From Actinorhabdospora filicis (GTDB taxonomy: Bacteria; Actinomycetota; Actinomycetes; Mycobacteriales; Micromonosporaceae): DNA of 64,000 nt. The DNA is taken from positions 660,009 to 724,008 of the forward strand of contig NZ_BSTX01000001.1 in assembly GCF_030269765.1 (NCBI RefSeq), written 5' to 3'. A program made the translations under genes and the position numbers. This document shows, piece after piece, positions 16,717-24,674 of the stretch. The notes under the pieces were generated by a model that saw only the letters and a list, made by a program, of their open reading frames with translations, ran no database searches and was not told the DNA's origin. Numbering within the stretch: position 1 is the stretch's first letter; every line of letters begins with the position of its first letter.

Positions 16717-17486
16717 TTGCCGGTGAACTCCGGCTTCTCCTTGGCCACGAACGCGTCCATGCCGATCTGCTTGTCGGCGGTGGCGAACAGGCCCGCGAAC
16801 AGCTGCGACTCCCAGGCCAGGCCGGAGGCGAGGTCCATCTCCAGGCCGCCGTCGATGGCGGCCTTGGCCGCGCGCAGCGCCTGCGCCGGGCCCTTCGCGT
16901 AGGACTTCACCATCTCCATGGCGGCGGTGAGCACCTGGTCGGCGGGCACGACCTTGTCGACCAGCCCGATCTCCAGGGCCTCCTTCGCGTCGACCATGCG
17001 GCCGGTGAAGATGAGGTCCTTGGCCTTGGCCGGGCCGACCAGGCGCGGCAGCCGCTGCGTGCCACCGGCGCCGGGGATGATGCCGAGCCGGATCTCCGGC
17101 TGGCCGAGCTTGGCGTCCTCGGCGCACACCCGCAGGTCGGCGGTGAGCGCCAGCTCGCAGCCGCCGCCCAGGGCGTAGCCGGTGATGGCGGCGACGACCG
17201 GCTTGGGGATCCGCGCCACCGCGTCGAAGGCCGACGACAGGTCGCGCGCCCGCGCCGACATGCCGACGTAGTCCATGTCGGCCATTTCCTTGATGTCGGC
17301 TCCGGCGGCGAAGACCTTCTCCCCGCCGTAGACGACGACCGCCCGGACGTCCTCGCGCGCGGTCGCCTCGTGGGCGGCGGCGCGAAGCTCCTCCTGGACC
17401 TGCGTGTTCAGCGCGTTCATCGGCGGCCGCGACAGGCGGATCACACCGATGCCGCCGTCGACCTCAAGGCGTACGAACTCAGTCAT
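16713..17486 (-). CDS. Enoyl-CoA hydratase/isomerase (crotonase) family
   Basis: A 257-residue crotonase. The oxyanion-hole and CoA region is AAGADIKEMADM; the catalytic region is GYALGGGCELALTADLRV with Glu, then QPEIRLGIIPGAGGTQRLPRL with the second Glu. Both glutamates typical of true hydratases are present. A C-terminal helix carries [13 protein letters not shown], normal for the family. It is the first gene of the four-gene coupled unit. Beta-oxidation is the default role; the operon context suggests a dedicated pathway. Confidence 0.94.
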   Translation of the reverse strand: MTEFVRLEVDGGIGVIRLSRPPMNALNTQVQEELRAAAHEATAREDVRAVVVYGGEKVFAAGADIKEMADMDYVGMSARARDLSSAFDAVARIPKPVVAAITGYALGGGCELALTADLRVCAEDAKLGQPEIRLGIIPGAGGTQRLPRLVGPAKAKDLIFTGRMVDAKEALEIGLVDKVVPADQVLTAAMEMVKSYAKGPAQALRAAKAAIDGGLEMDLASGLAWESQLFAGLFATADKQIGMDAFVAKEKPEFTGK

Positions 17487-17684
17487 GCTGGGGAGATTAC
17501 CGGGCGGTACGCCGCCTGGGGCCAGGGCCGGTTTCGGCGGATTCGGCCGCGTCGCGACGCGATCACCGGCTCCGGCGGGGACGAACCCCGCCGAACCGAG
17601 GGAAACCCCTGCTCGCGGCGGGCGCGGTGTGTGATCCACGTCCGCTTCCGGAAGACCCGGCCACCGGCGCGACTTGATGCGGGC

Positions 17685-18800
17685 ATGAGCACCCCGATCG
17701 CCGGATACACCGCCCCCGGCTACGAGCCCGTCCGCGAGGCCTTCGCCGAGGCGCTGGACGCCGAGCCCGGCAACCAGAACGCGCACCTGGCCGCCTACGC
17801 GCACGGCCGCCTGGTCGCCGACCTCTGGAACGGCCCCGACGGCGACGCCCTCACCGGCCTCTACTCCGTCGCCAAGGGCGTGACCGCGCTGGTCACGGCA
17901 CTGGTGGTGCAGGACGGCCGCGTCGACCTCGACGCGACCGTCGCCTCCTACTGGCCGGAGTTCGGGCAGAAGGCCCTCACCGTCCGGCAGCTGCTCGGGC
18001 ACCGCTCCGGCCTCGTCGGCGTCCCCGAGGGCTTCACGCCCGCGCAGCTGGCCGACGACCGCGTCCTGGCCGCGCGCCTGGCGTCCGCCGAGCCGTACTG
18101 GACCCCCGGTGACGGCTACGGCTACCACGCCTACGTGATCGGCGCCCTCGTCGGCGAGGTGGTCCTGCGCGCGACCGGCCGCACCGTCCGCGAGATCTAC
18201 GAGGAGCGCGTCCGCGCGCCCCGCGGGCTCGACCTCTTCCTCGGGCTGCCCGCCCGCGAGGAGAACCGGTTCACGCCGATGCTGCCCGCCCTCGGCGAGT
18301 CCGGGCTGCCCCCGCGCGACAGCCTCATCGCCGTCGCGTTCAACCTGCACACCGACCCGCCGGCCGACATCCAGACCTTCCTCAACTCCCGCGAGGCCCG
18401 CGCCAAAGGCCCCGCCTCGGCGGGCGCCGTCGGCAACGCGCGCGGCATCGCCGGCGTCTACGCCGCCGCCATCGGCGCCGACGGGACCGAGCCCCTGCTG
18501 CGCCCGGAGACGGTGGCGGCCTTCGCCGAGCCGTACTCCACCGGCATCGACCTGGTCACCGGCGAGGACCACGCCTTCGCACTGGGCTTCGAGGCCCAGG
18601 GCCTGCGCTACCCGGGACTGTCCCGGCACGCCTTCGGGCACTCCGGCGCGGCGGGCGCGCAGGGCTTCGCCGACCCCGGCCTCGGCCTGGCCTACGGCTA
18701 CAGCCGCAGCCGCTTCCACTTCCCGCCCGGCGGCGGGGCCGTGGAGAACGACGGCTTCGTGGCGGCACTGGTGGAGGCGGCGGCGCGAGAGGCGGGCTGA
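17685..18800 (+). CDS. Serine hydrolase, class C beta-lactamase/esterase fold
   Basis: A 371-residue protein with the SxxK nucleophile motif SVAK (Ser61-Lys64) in LYSVAKGVTALV, a Tyr-containing second motif region (GDGYGYHAYVIG, YAN/YxN-like) and the third motif HSG in AFGHSGAAG (about residue 320). There is no signal peptide, so it is probably a cytoplasmic esterase or D-aminopeptidase-like hydrolase rather than a true beta-lactamase. The ATG at 17685 is chosen because in-frame upstream sequence has no homologous character. Confidence 0.9.
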   Translation: MSTPIAGYTAPGYEPVREAFAEALDAEPGNQNAHLAAYAHGRLVADLWNGPDGDALTGLYSVAKGVTALVTALVVQDGRVDLDATVASYWPEFGQKALTVRQLLGHRSGLVGVPEGFTPAQLADDRVLAARLASAEPYWTPGDGYGYHAYVIGALVGEVVLRATGRTVREIYEERVRAPRGLDLFLGLPAREENRFTPMLPALGESGLPPRDSLIAVAFNLHTDPPADIQTFLNSREARAKGPASAGAVGNARGIAGVYAAAIGADGTEPLLRPETVAAFAEPYSTGIDLVTGEDHAFALGFEAQGLRYPGLSRHAFGHSGAAGAQGFADPGLGLAYGYSRSRFHFPPGGGAVENDGFVAALVEAAAREAG

Positions 18801-18856
18801 CGTCACCGGAGGGCGGTCCAGTCGTTGAACCGGGTGAGCCCGAAGGGAGGCCGGTC

Positions 18857-19045
18857 ATGACCCCCGACCCACCCAAAGCCGCGACCTCGGCGGCCGCATC
18901 CGCCGGTGCCCTCGCACACGAGGCGTACCGGCGGGGCATCACCCACGACGCGGCGCTGATCCGGAGCCACGGCCTCATCGGCGACGAGTGGGCGGCCCGT
19001 CAGGCGGCGGCCGCCCGGGCCGTGCGCGAACTCGGCATGCCGTGA
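18857..19045 (+). CDS. Small 62-aa protein coupled to Uma2 gene
   Basis: A 62-residue, Ala-rich, predicted helical protein. A good ribosome-binding site (GAAGGGAGG) lies 6 bases before the ATG, and its TGA overlaps the GTG of the Uma2 gene as GTGA. Expression is therefore very likely and coupled. The family is not recognised. It could be a partner or antidote of the nuclease, but no DNA-binding motif is evident. Confidence 0.65.
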   Translation: MTPDPPKAATSAAASAGALAHEAYRRGITHDAALIRSHGLIGDEWAARQAAAARAVRELGMP

Positions 19046-19581
19046 TCGGGCCGGGAAGCGGTACCGAGTGGCAGGCCGCCGATCTCGACGGCCTGCCGGA
19101 CGACGGCCTGCGCTACGAACTCGCCGACGGCGTGCTCCTGGTGAGCGGGAGCCGCACGCCCCACCATCAGCACGCCCTGTTCGAACTCGCGCTGATCCTG
19201 GGCCCGGCATGCCCTCCGCACCTGCGGACGCTGCTCGGCCCCATCGAGTTCCGCCCCACGCCGCAGCGGAGCTTCCAGCCCGACTTGATGGTCGCCCGTG
19301 TCGAGGACATCGGCGAGAAGAACCTGACGCACCCGCCCGTTCTCGCCGTCGAGGTCCTGTCCCCCGGCACCGCGCTGGTCGACCTGAACCTCAAGCGCAA
19401 GGCCTACGCGCAGAGCGGGATCCAGTCGTACTGGATCTTCGATCCCGAGGCCGAAGAGCTGGTCACCCACGAGCGCGACGGCGAGAACTACACCGAGACC
19501 GGCCGGGTCTCCGGTGACGCCGAGCTGGCGGTCGCCCTGCCCTTCCCCGTGACCGTCCGCCCCGCCGACCTGGTCCTCTGA
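19042..19581 (+). CDS. Uma2 family endonuclease
   Basis: A 179-residue PD-(D/E)XK-fold protein. Motifs are RYELADGVLLVSG at the N-terminus, SFQPDLMVAR (Asp), LAVEVLSPGTALVDLNLKRKAYAQSG (E-x-L-S plus K) and YWIFDPEAEEL. All core residues are present. Uma2 proteins are abundant in actinobacteria and cyanobacteria, and their roles are unsettled. It starts at the GTG overlapping the 62-residue protein gene, and the next gene converges on it with 4 bases between stops. Confidence 0.88.
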   Translation: MIGPGSGTEWQAADLDGLPDDGLRYELADGVLLVSGSRTPHHQHALFELALILGPACPPHLRTLLGPIEFRPTPQRSFQPDLMVARVEDIGEKNLTHPPVLAVEVLSPGTALVDLNLKRKAYAQSGIQSYWIFDPEAEELVTHERDGENYTETGRVSGDAELAVALPFPVTVRPADLVL

Positions 19582-19585
19582 CGCC

Positions 19586-21013
19586 TCAGCACCCCTCCAC
19601 CGCCGGCGGCTGCCCGCCCGGTTTCAGCACCACCGCGCCCCCGGTCAGCACCGCCAGGATGTTCACCCACGCGTCCGACCTCGGGTTGAACACCTCCGAG
19701 TGCGCGTGGATCCCGCGGATCTCGGTCCCGGCGAGCGCGCCGATCGGGCGTCCGATGTCGTCGGGCGCGTTGGGGTCGGCCACGTGGAAGCCGCTGTCCA
19801 GCAGGATCGTCCCGGGCATCTCGTCGGGATCGAGCCCGTGCCCGATGCCGGGCGCGTCGCCGCTGCCCTGCACGTAGCCGATCAGGTCGGCGGGCGCGGT
19901 CATCGAGTAGCGCGTGCGGCAGGGCGCGTCGTACTGGTGGACGTCGGTCACGCCGTGCCCGGATCCGGCCGAGGCGAGCTGGAGGATCACGTCGGCGTCG
20001 AGTCCGCGCGTCTCGGCGAGCCCGACCACGGGCCCGCCGTAGGAGTGCCCGATGGCGATGACGGGGACGCCGGGCGCGAGCCGCGCGCGCAGGTCGCGGC
20101 TGAAGGAGGCGAGCCGGGGCGCGGCCTTCTCGGCGTATCCGGCCAGGCCCTCCTGGAGCCAGCCGGAGGGGAAGTCCGCACCGGCCCACACGATGACGGC
20201 GAGTTTCCCGGCGGCCTCGGGGGCGTCCACGAAGGACCGCGCGCGCAGGGCGTAGCGGATGAAGTTGTCGCTGACGACGGACGCGCTGCCGCCGGGCACG
20301 AGGATCCCCACCCGGGTGGCGCTCGTCAGGTCGCCGATGACCTCGGCCCAGGAGCCCTGCCCGTTGTTGGCGACGGGGTCGAAGTAGATCAGGTCGTGCC
20401 CGCGGTCGGCGGCTCCGGCGAAGAAGTCGGCGTAGGGCGTCCCGGCCAGCGCCCACGGGGGCGTCCACATCGGCACGTCGGGGGTGCTGGGGCGGACGGT
20501 CTCGGCGGTGAGCCGCAGGCGGTTGGCGGCGATGCGCGCGGGGTAGGGCGCGCCCTCCAGGTTGCCGATCGCGGAGGGGAACAGCACCGCCGCCCATTCG
20601 GTGACGGCGGCGGGCAGCCCGGCGAAGAAGGCGCGGACCACGGCCGGGTCCTGCCCGGCGAGGCGGGTGAGGGCCTCGGCGACGGGGTCGTCGTAGGACG
20701 CGGGGTCGCGCCCGGCGGCGGCGACCACGAGGCGCGGGTCGAGGGCGACGCGGGTGGCGGCGGCGGACGCGGTGAGCCCGGCGAGGCCGGGCGCGACGGC
20801 CGCGACCAGCGCGTCCGGTGTCTCGGCGGGCGGCAGCGGGGCCGCGCCGGGTTCGGCGGAGACGGGCGTGGTGAGGGGGTACACGATGGACGGGACCCCG
20901 ACGACCACGACGGCGGCGAGCGCCACCAGCACGGCCTGTCGCAGCCGTGCTTCGACCTGTGCCCGCCACGTGGTCACCCGGTCATTTAACACCGGGCGGG
21001 CGGTTTTGGTCAC
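19586..21013 (-). CDS. DUF1023-type alpha/beta hydrolase
   Basis: Up to 475 residues from a GTG. Nearby downstream GTG codons (VTTWRAQVEARLRQAVLV) are alternative starts, placing a membrane or signal helix (AVLVALAAVVVVGVPSIV) close to the N-terminus. The nucleophile elbow is AIGHSYGGPVVG, with the region YFDPVANNGQGSWAEVIG typical of actinobacterial DUF1023 proteins. A catalytic His is likely in RGIHAHSEVF. It is probably surface-exposed or secreted, and the substrate is unknown. It is last in a minus-strand pair with the ABC ATPase gene. Confidence 0.82.
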   Translation of the reverse strand: MTKTARPVLNDRVTTWRAQVEARLRQAVLVALAAVVVVGVPSIVYPLTTPVSAEPGAAPLPPAETPDALVAAVAPGLAGLTASAAATRVALDPRLVVAAAGRDPASYDDPVAEALTRLAGQDPAVVRAFFAGLPAAVTEWAAVLFPSAIGNLEGAPYPARIAANRLRLTAETVRPSTPDVPMWTPPWALAGTPYADFFAGAADRGHDLIYFDPVANNGQGSWAEVIGDLTSATRVGILVPGGSASVVSDNFIRYALRARSFVDAPEAAGKLAVIVWAGADFPSGWLQEGLAGYAEKAAPRLASFSRDLRARLAPGVPVIAIGHSYGGPVVGLAETRGLDADVILQLASAGSGHGVTDVHQYDAPCRTRYSMTAPADLIGYVQGSGDAPGIGHGLDPDEMPGTILLDSGFHVADPNAPDDIGRPIGALAGTEIRGIHAHSEVFNPRSDAWVNILAVLTGGAVVLKPGGQPPAVEGC

Positions 21014-21031
21014 GACATCCGGTGCACGCCT

Positions 21032-21826
21032 TTACACGGCGCGTGCGGTGTACCGGTCTCCGTTGCGGGTGAGCTCCAGCGGGATCCCGAAGGTCTTCGA
21101 GAGATTCTCACCGGTCAGCGTGTCATCCATGAGGCCCGAGGCGACGACTCCCCCGTCGGCGATCAGCAGCGCGTGGGTGAACCCGGGCGGGATCTCCTCG
21201 ACGTGGTGGGTGACCAGGACGATGGCGGGCGCGTCGGGGTCGAGGGCCAGCGCCGAGAGCCGCTGGACGAGGGATTCGCGGGCGCCAAGGTCGAGTCCGG
21301 CGGCGGGTTCGTCGAGGAGCAGCAGCTCGGGGTCGGTCATGAGCGCGCGGGCGATCTGGACGCGCTTGCGCTCGCCCTCGGAGAGGGTGCCGTAGAGGCG
21401 TCCGGCGAGTTCGGCGACGCCCAGCTGGGACAGCAGCGCCAGGGCGCGTTCCTCGTCGAGGGTGTCGTACTCCTCGCGCCAGCGGCCGACGACGCCCCAC
21501 GCGGCGGTGACGACGACGTTGGCGACGGTCTCGTCGGCGGGGATCTGCTCGGCGAGCAGGGCGGTGGCCAGGCCGATGCGGGGGCGCAGTTCGAAGACGT
21601 CGACGGCGCCCATGCGCTCGCCGAGGAGGTGCACGGTCCCGGCGGTGGGGTGGGTGCGGGCGGCGACGAGGTTGAGGAGGGTGGTCTTCCCGGCGCCGTT
21701 GGGGCCGAGGACGACCCATCGCTCGTCGAGTTCGACGTGCCAGCTGACGTCGGTCAGGAGCTTGGCGCGTCCACGGCGGACGGTCGCGGAGTCCACGGAG
21801 ATCACGAGGTCTGTCGGCTCTGGCAC
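21032..21826 (-). CDS. ABC transporter ATP-binding protein (soluble, ModF/YlmA-like)
   Basis: About 264 residues with Walker A GPNGAGKTT, signature LSEGERKRVQIARAL, Walker B LLLLDEPAAGLD and H-loop LVTHHVEEIPPGF. The ERWVVLGPNGAGKTTLLNL start region and the HHVEEIPPGFTHAL segment fit a stand-alone ABC ATPase subgroup without an adjacent permease. The start is ambiguous: GTG at 21826 (VPEPTDLV) is preferred, and a TTG 12 bases upstream would add four residues. Its partner, if any, is not in this window. Confidence 0.85.
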   Translation of the reverse strand: MPEPTDLVISVDSATVRRGRAKLLTDVSWHVELDERWVVLGPNGAGKTTLLNLVAARTHPTAGTVHLLGERMGAVDVFELRPRIGLATALLAEQIPADETVANVVVTAAWGVVGRWREEYDTLDEERALALLSQLGVAELAGRLYGTLSEGERKRVQIARALMTDPELLLLDEPAAGLDLGARESLVQRLSALALDPDAPAIVLVTHHVEEIPPGFTHALLIADGGVVASGLMDDTLTGENLSKTFGIPLELTRNGDRYTARAV

Positions 21827-21906
21827 GTACCCATCCAACCACGTCGTCTCGGGACCCCTGGAGCTGGCCGGTGCGTCGTAAGGTGTGGCATTCGGAGGTG
21901 ATGCAG

Positions 21907-22938
21907 GTGACAGTCGTCTGCGAGATCAGCGGACTTCGCAAGTCGTTTCGGACCTTGCGCCGCGGGCCCGTGGTCGCCGTGGACGGTCTCGACCTGGTGG
22001 TCCACCGGGGTGAGGTGCACGGGTTCCTCGGCCCGAACGGCTGCGGCAAGACCACGACGCTGCGGGCGTTGCTGGGGCTGGTCCGGGCCGACGCGGGGAT
22101 CATGCGCGTGTTCGGTGAACCGCTGCCGGAGCGGTTGCCGCATGTGGTGAACCGGGTCGGGGCGATCGTGGAGGCGCCGAACTTCTTCGGCAACTTCACC
22201 GGGTTCCAGACCTTGCGGCTGCTGGCGTCGTCGGTGGGGATCCCCGACGCGCGCGTGCACGAGGTCCTGGAGATCGTGGGCCTGCGCGACCGCGCGCGGC
22301 AGAACGTGAAGGCGTACTCGCTGGGCATGCGGCAGCGGCTGGCGGTGGCCTCGGCGCTGCTGAAGAAGCCGGAGCTGCTGATCCTGGACGAGCCGGCCAA
22401 CGGGCTGGACCCGGCCGGCATCCGCGAAATGCGCGAGCTGATGCAGAGCCTGGCGGCCAACGGCGTGACGGTGCTGGTGTCCTCGCATCTGCTGGGCGAG
22501 GTCGAGCAGCTGTGCGACACGGTGACGATCGTGTCGCGGGGCCGCCGCGTGCACACCGGCAAGGTGGCCGACGTGATCGCGTCCCAGTCGACCGGGGACG
22601 TGCGGGTGCTGGTGGCCGACCCGGAGGCCGCGCTGCCGGTGCTGGCCGAGGCGGGCCTGGAGGCCCACCGCGTCAACGAGCACATCGTCGTCCCGCGCAT
22701 GAACGATCCGGCGTTCGTCACCAGGACCCTCGGCGAGAAGGACATCTGGGTGTCCGAGCTGGTGCAGCTCAAGCCGGACCTGGAGACGGTGTTCCTCCAG
22801 CTCACCGGCACCGCGCCGGTCGCCGGGCGCTACCCGCAGGTGGACGACTCGGTGCGCGTCCCGCCCCCGCCCCTTCCCGTGTCCGCGCCGGTCGCCGAGA
22901 CGATCACGGTCACGCCCGAGTCCGGAGGTCCGGCCTGA
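21907..22938 (+). CDS. ABC transporter ATP-binding protein (exporter type)
   Basis: About 343 residues. Walker A is GPNGCGKTT, the signature YSLGMRQRLAVASALLK, Walker B LLILDEPANGLD and H-loop VSSHLLGEVEQ. A C-terminal extension ends in a Pro-rich tail (VPPPPLPVSAPV). A perfect GGAGGTGA ribosome-binding site overlaps the ATG at 21901 and sits 5 bases before the GTG at 21907, so GTG 21907 is the likelier start. It is coupled to the following permease (TGATG). It is homologous to the ATPase at 1981-2952. Confidence 0.93.
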   Translation: MTVVCEISGLRKSFRTLRRGPVVAVDGLDLVVHRGEVHGFLGPNGCGKTTTLRALLGLVRADAGIMRVFGEPLPERLPHVVNRVGAIVEAPNFFGNFTGFQTLRLLASSVGIPDARVHEVLEIVGLRDRARQNVKAYSLGMRQRLAVASALLKKPELLILDEPANGLDPAGIREMRELMQSLAANGVTVLVSSHLLGEVEQLCDTVTIVSRGRRVHTGKVADVIASQSTGDVRVLVADPEAALPVLAEAGLEAHRVNEHIVVPRMNDPAFVTRTLGEKDIWVSELVQLKPDLETVFLQLTGTAPVAGRYPQVDDSVRVPPPPLPVSAPVAETITVTPESGGPA

Positions 22939-23951
22939 TGCTGCTCAAGGTCGAGCTGCGCCGTTTCTTCACCCGCCGCTTCGGGATGGTCATGTCCCTG
23001 GCGACGGTGGCGGCGATGGCCGTCATCCTGATCATCGCGATGGCCAACTCGCACAAGCCGAGCGCCGACGAGATCGCCTACGCCGAGTCGGAGGCCGCCG
23101 CCGCCCGCATCGACATGGCTCCCCGCTTCGACGAGTGCCAGCGCATGTCGCCGCTGCCCGCCGTCGTCGACGGTGAGGAGAACTGGCTGTCCGGGCAGGA
23201 CTGCGCCCAGTACGACCCGGACCTCATCGACGCGGCGAACTACCTGTACGGCTCGGTGTCCTTCACCCAGGACGTCCCGCCGCTCATGTACGTCTTCGGC
23301 TGCCTGATCGCGATGGCGGGCATGGTCACCGCCGCCTCCTTCGTGGGCGCCGAGTGGCCCACCGGCGGCATGACGAACCTGCTGCTGTGGAAACCGCGCC
23401 GGATGGAGGTCTTCTTCTCCAAGCTCGGGGCCTCGCTGATCACCATCACCGCCGGCGCCTTCGGTCTGACCGGCGTGTTCCTGCTGCTGATGTGGGTGAT
23501 CACCTCGGTGGGCGGCTACGTCGGCGACGTCAACTCGACCTGGCTGGGCGAGTTCGTGGAGCAGGTCCTGCGCATGGCGGCCCTCCCGGTCATGCTGACC
23601 GTCGTCGGCTTCTCCATCGCGATGCTCGGCCGCCGCACCGCCGCCGCCCTGGGCGCGCTGGCCGCCTACGCCGTGGTCTTCGAGTTCGGGCTGCGCATCA
23701 TCGGCCAGTTCATCCCCGGGCTGTACTTCCTGGAGCTGTTCACCCTGTCGCCGTACGTGATCGGCTGGCTGATCGGCAGGTACGAGATCGTGGACTACGG
23801 GTCGAGCTACTCCAACTACGGCGACTACGTCGAACCCACGACGATCACCATCGACCGCGTCGGCGGATCGATCGTGCTGCTGCTGTTCACGCTGGTGCTG
23901 GTGGGGGCGGCGGCTTGGGTGTTCAAGCGGCGGGATGTGGCGAACGGCTAA
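22938..23951 (+). CDS. ABC transporter permease
   Basis: A 337-residue membrane protein. The start is MLLKVELRRFFTRRFG, then TM1 at about 18-38, an extracytoplasmic loop of about 80 residues with two Cys (DECQRM, QDCAQY) that could form a disulfide, then five more hydrophobic segments. It ends in a basic KRRDV tail. The start ATG shares a base with the ATPase stop (TGATG) and GGAGG lies 10 bases upstream. It forms a two-gene exporter. The large loop suggests handling of an extracellular ligand. Confidence 0.88.
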   Translation: MLLKVELRRFFTRRFGMVMSLATVAAMAVILIIAMANSHKPSADEIAYAESEAAAARIDMAPRFDECQRMSPLPAVVDGEENWLSGQDCAQYDPDLIDAANYLYGSVSFTQDVPPLMYVFGCLIAMAGMVTAASFVGAEWPTGGMTNLLLWKPRRMEVFFSKLGASLITITAGAFGLTGVFLLLMWVITSVGGYVGDVNSTWLGEFVEQVLRMAALPVMLTVVGFSIAMLGRRTAAALGALAAYAVVFEFGLRIIGQFIPGLYFLELFTLSPYVIGWLIGRYEIVDYGSSYSNYGDYVEPTTITIDRVGGSIVLLLFTLVLVGAAAWVFKRRDVANG

Positions 23952-24030
23952 CACCACGGACGAGACGAGGCGGCAGGGCGGGGTGCACGCCGACGCGCAC
24001 GGCGAGGCGCGTGCCGAGGCGCGTGCCGAG

Positions 24031-24674
24031 GCGCGAGGGTGACCACCCAGCGGGAGAGAAGTGTCTTGATCGGGTGGTGAAGCTGGGCGCGCGCGTGCAG
24101 CGGCGCAACCAGCCCGGTTGGCCACGACGCACCGTGTGCCGAGGAACAAAGGCCGCCTCCGGCTCGGGGGAAGTGTTTTGACTTCCGGGGTCCAGGGGAC
24201 GGAGTTCCCTGGTGGGTCCAGGGCAAGGCCCTGGTCTGGTGCAGGGCGAAGCGCCTGCTACCTCGATCCGAACGGTCGTGAGGCGAGGTGACACCGCAGG
24301 TGTCACTCGCTCAAAGGGAGGGCCGGGGCGCCGCCCCGGCCTCGCCCCGCCCCGGCCCTGCTCCGTCCCGCGTCACCCTGGCCCCGCTCCACCCCGGCTT
24401 CTCTTCTCGGGTGCGTGGGGCTTGCGGCCGTGGCCTGTCGTCTTCTCCGCGTGGTGCCCAAGGGGCTTTGCCCCCTGGACCCCCACCAGGGAACTCCGTC
24501 CCCTGGACCCCGGGAACTCACAACACTTCCCCCGAGCCGGAGGCGGGCTATGTTTTTCGGCACCCGCTGCTTCGTGGCCGACCGGGTTGGTTGCGCCGCT
24601 GCACGCGCGCGCCATTCTTCGACACGCGATCAAAACCCTCCCCCTCCCCCGCGTGGGTGGTCCCCCTCGCGCCT
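24031..24674. repeat. Large inverted-arm repeat element, copy A
   Basis: The left arm (about 24031-24236) and right arm (about 24461-24674) are imperfect inverted copies of each other. Shared blocks from the outside inward include GCGCGAGGG.GACCACCCA, GCGCGCGTGCAGCGGCGC, CAACC.ACCCGGT, CTCCGGCTCGGGGGAAGTGTT and the double-hairpin core GGGGTCCAGGGGACGGAG / TTCCCTGGTGGG. The 225-bp centre holds the palindrome GTGACACC.GCAGGTGTCAC and a C-rich stretch. A near-identical copy is at 28951-29625. No transposase or coding gene is inside. The outer part of the right arm is read as the C-terminus of the adjacent amidase gene. Confidence 0.75.

Noticed and set aside
17685..18800. Beta-lactamase resistance gene
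   Set aside because: The SxxK and HSG motifs are shared by many esterases and there is no signal peptide; resistance cannot be claimed.
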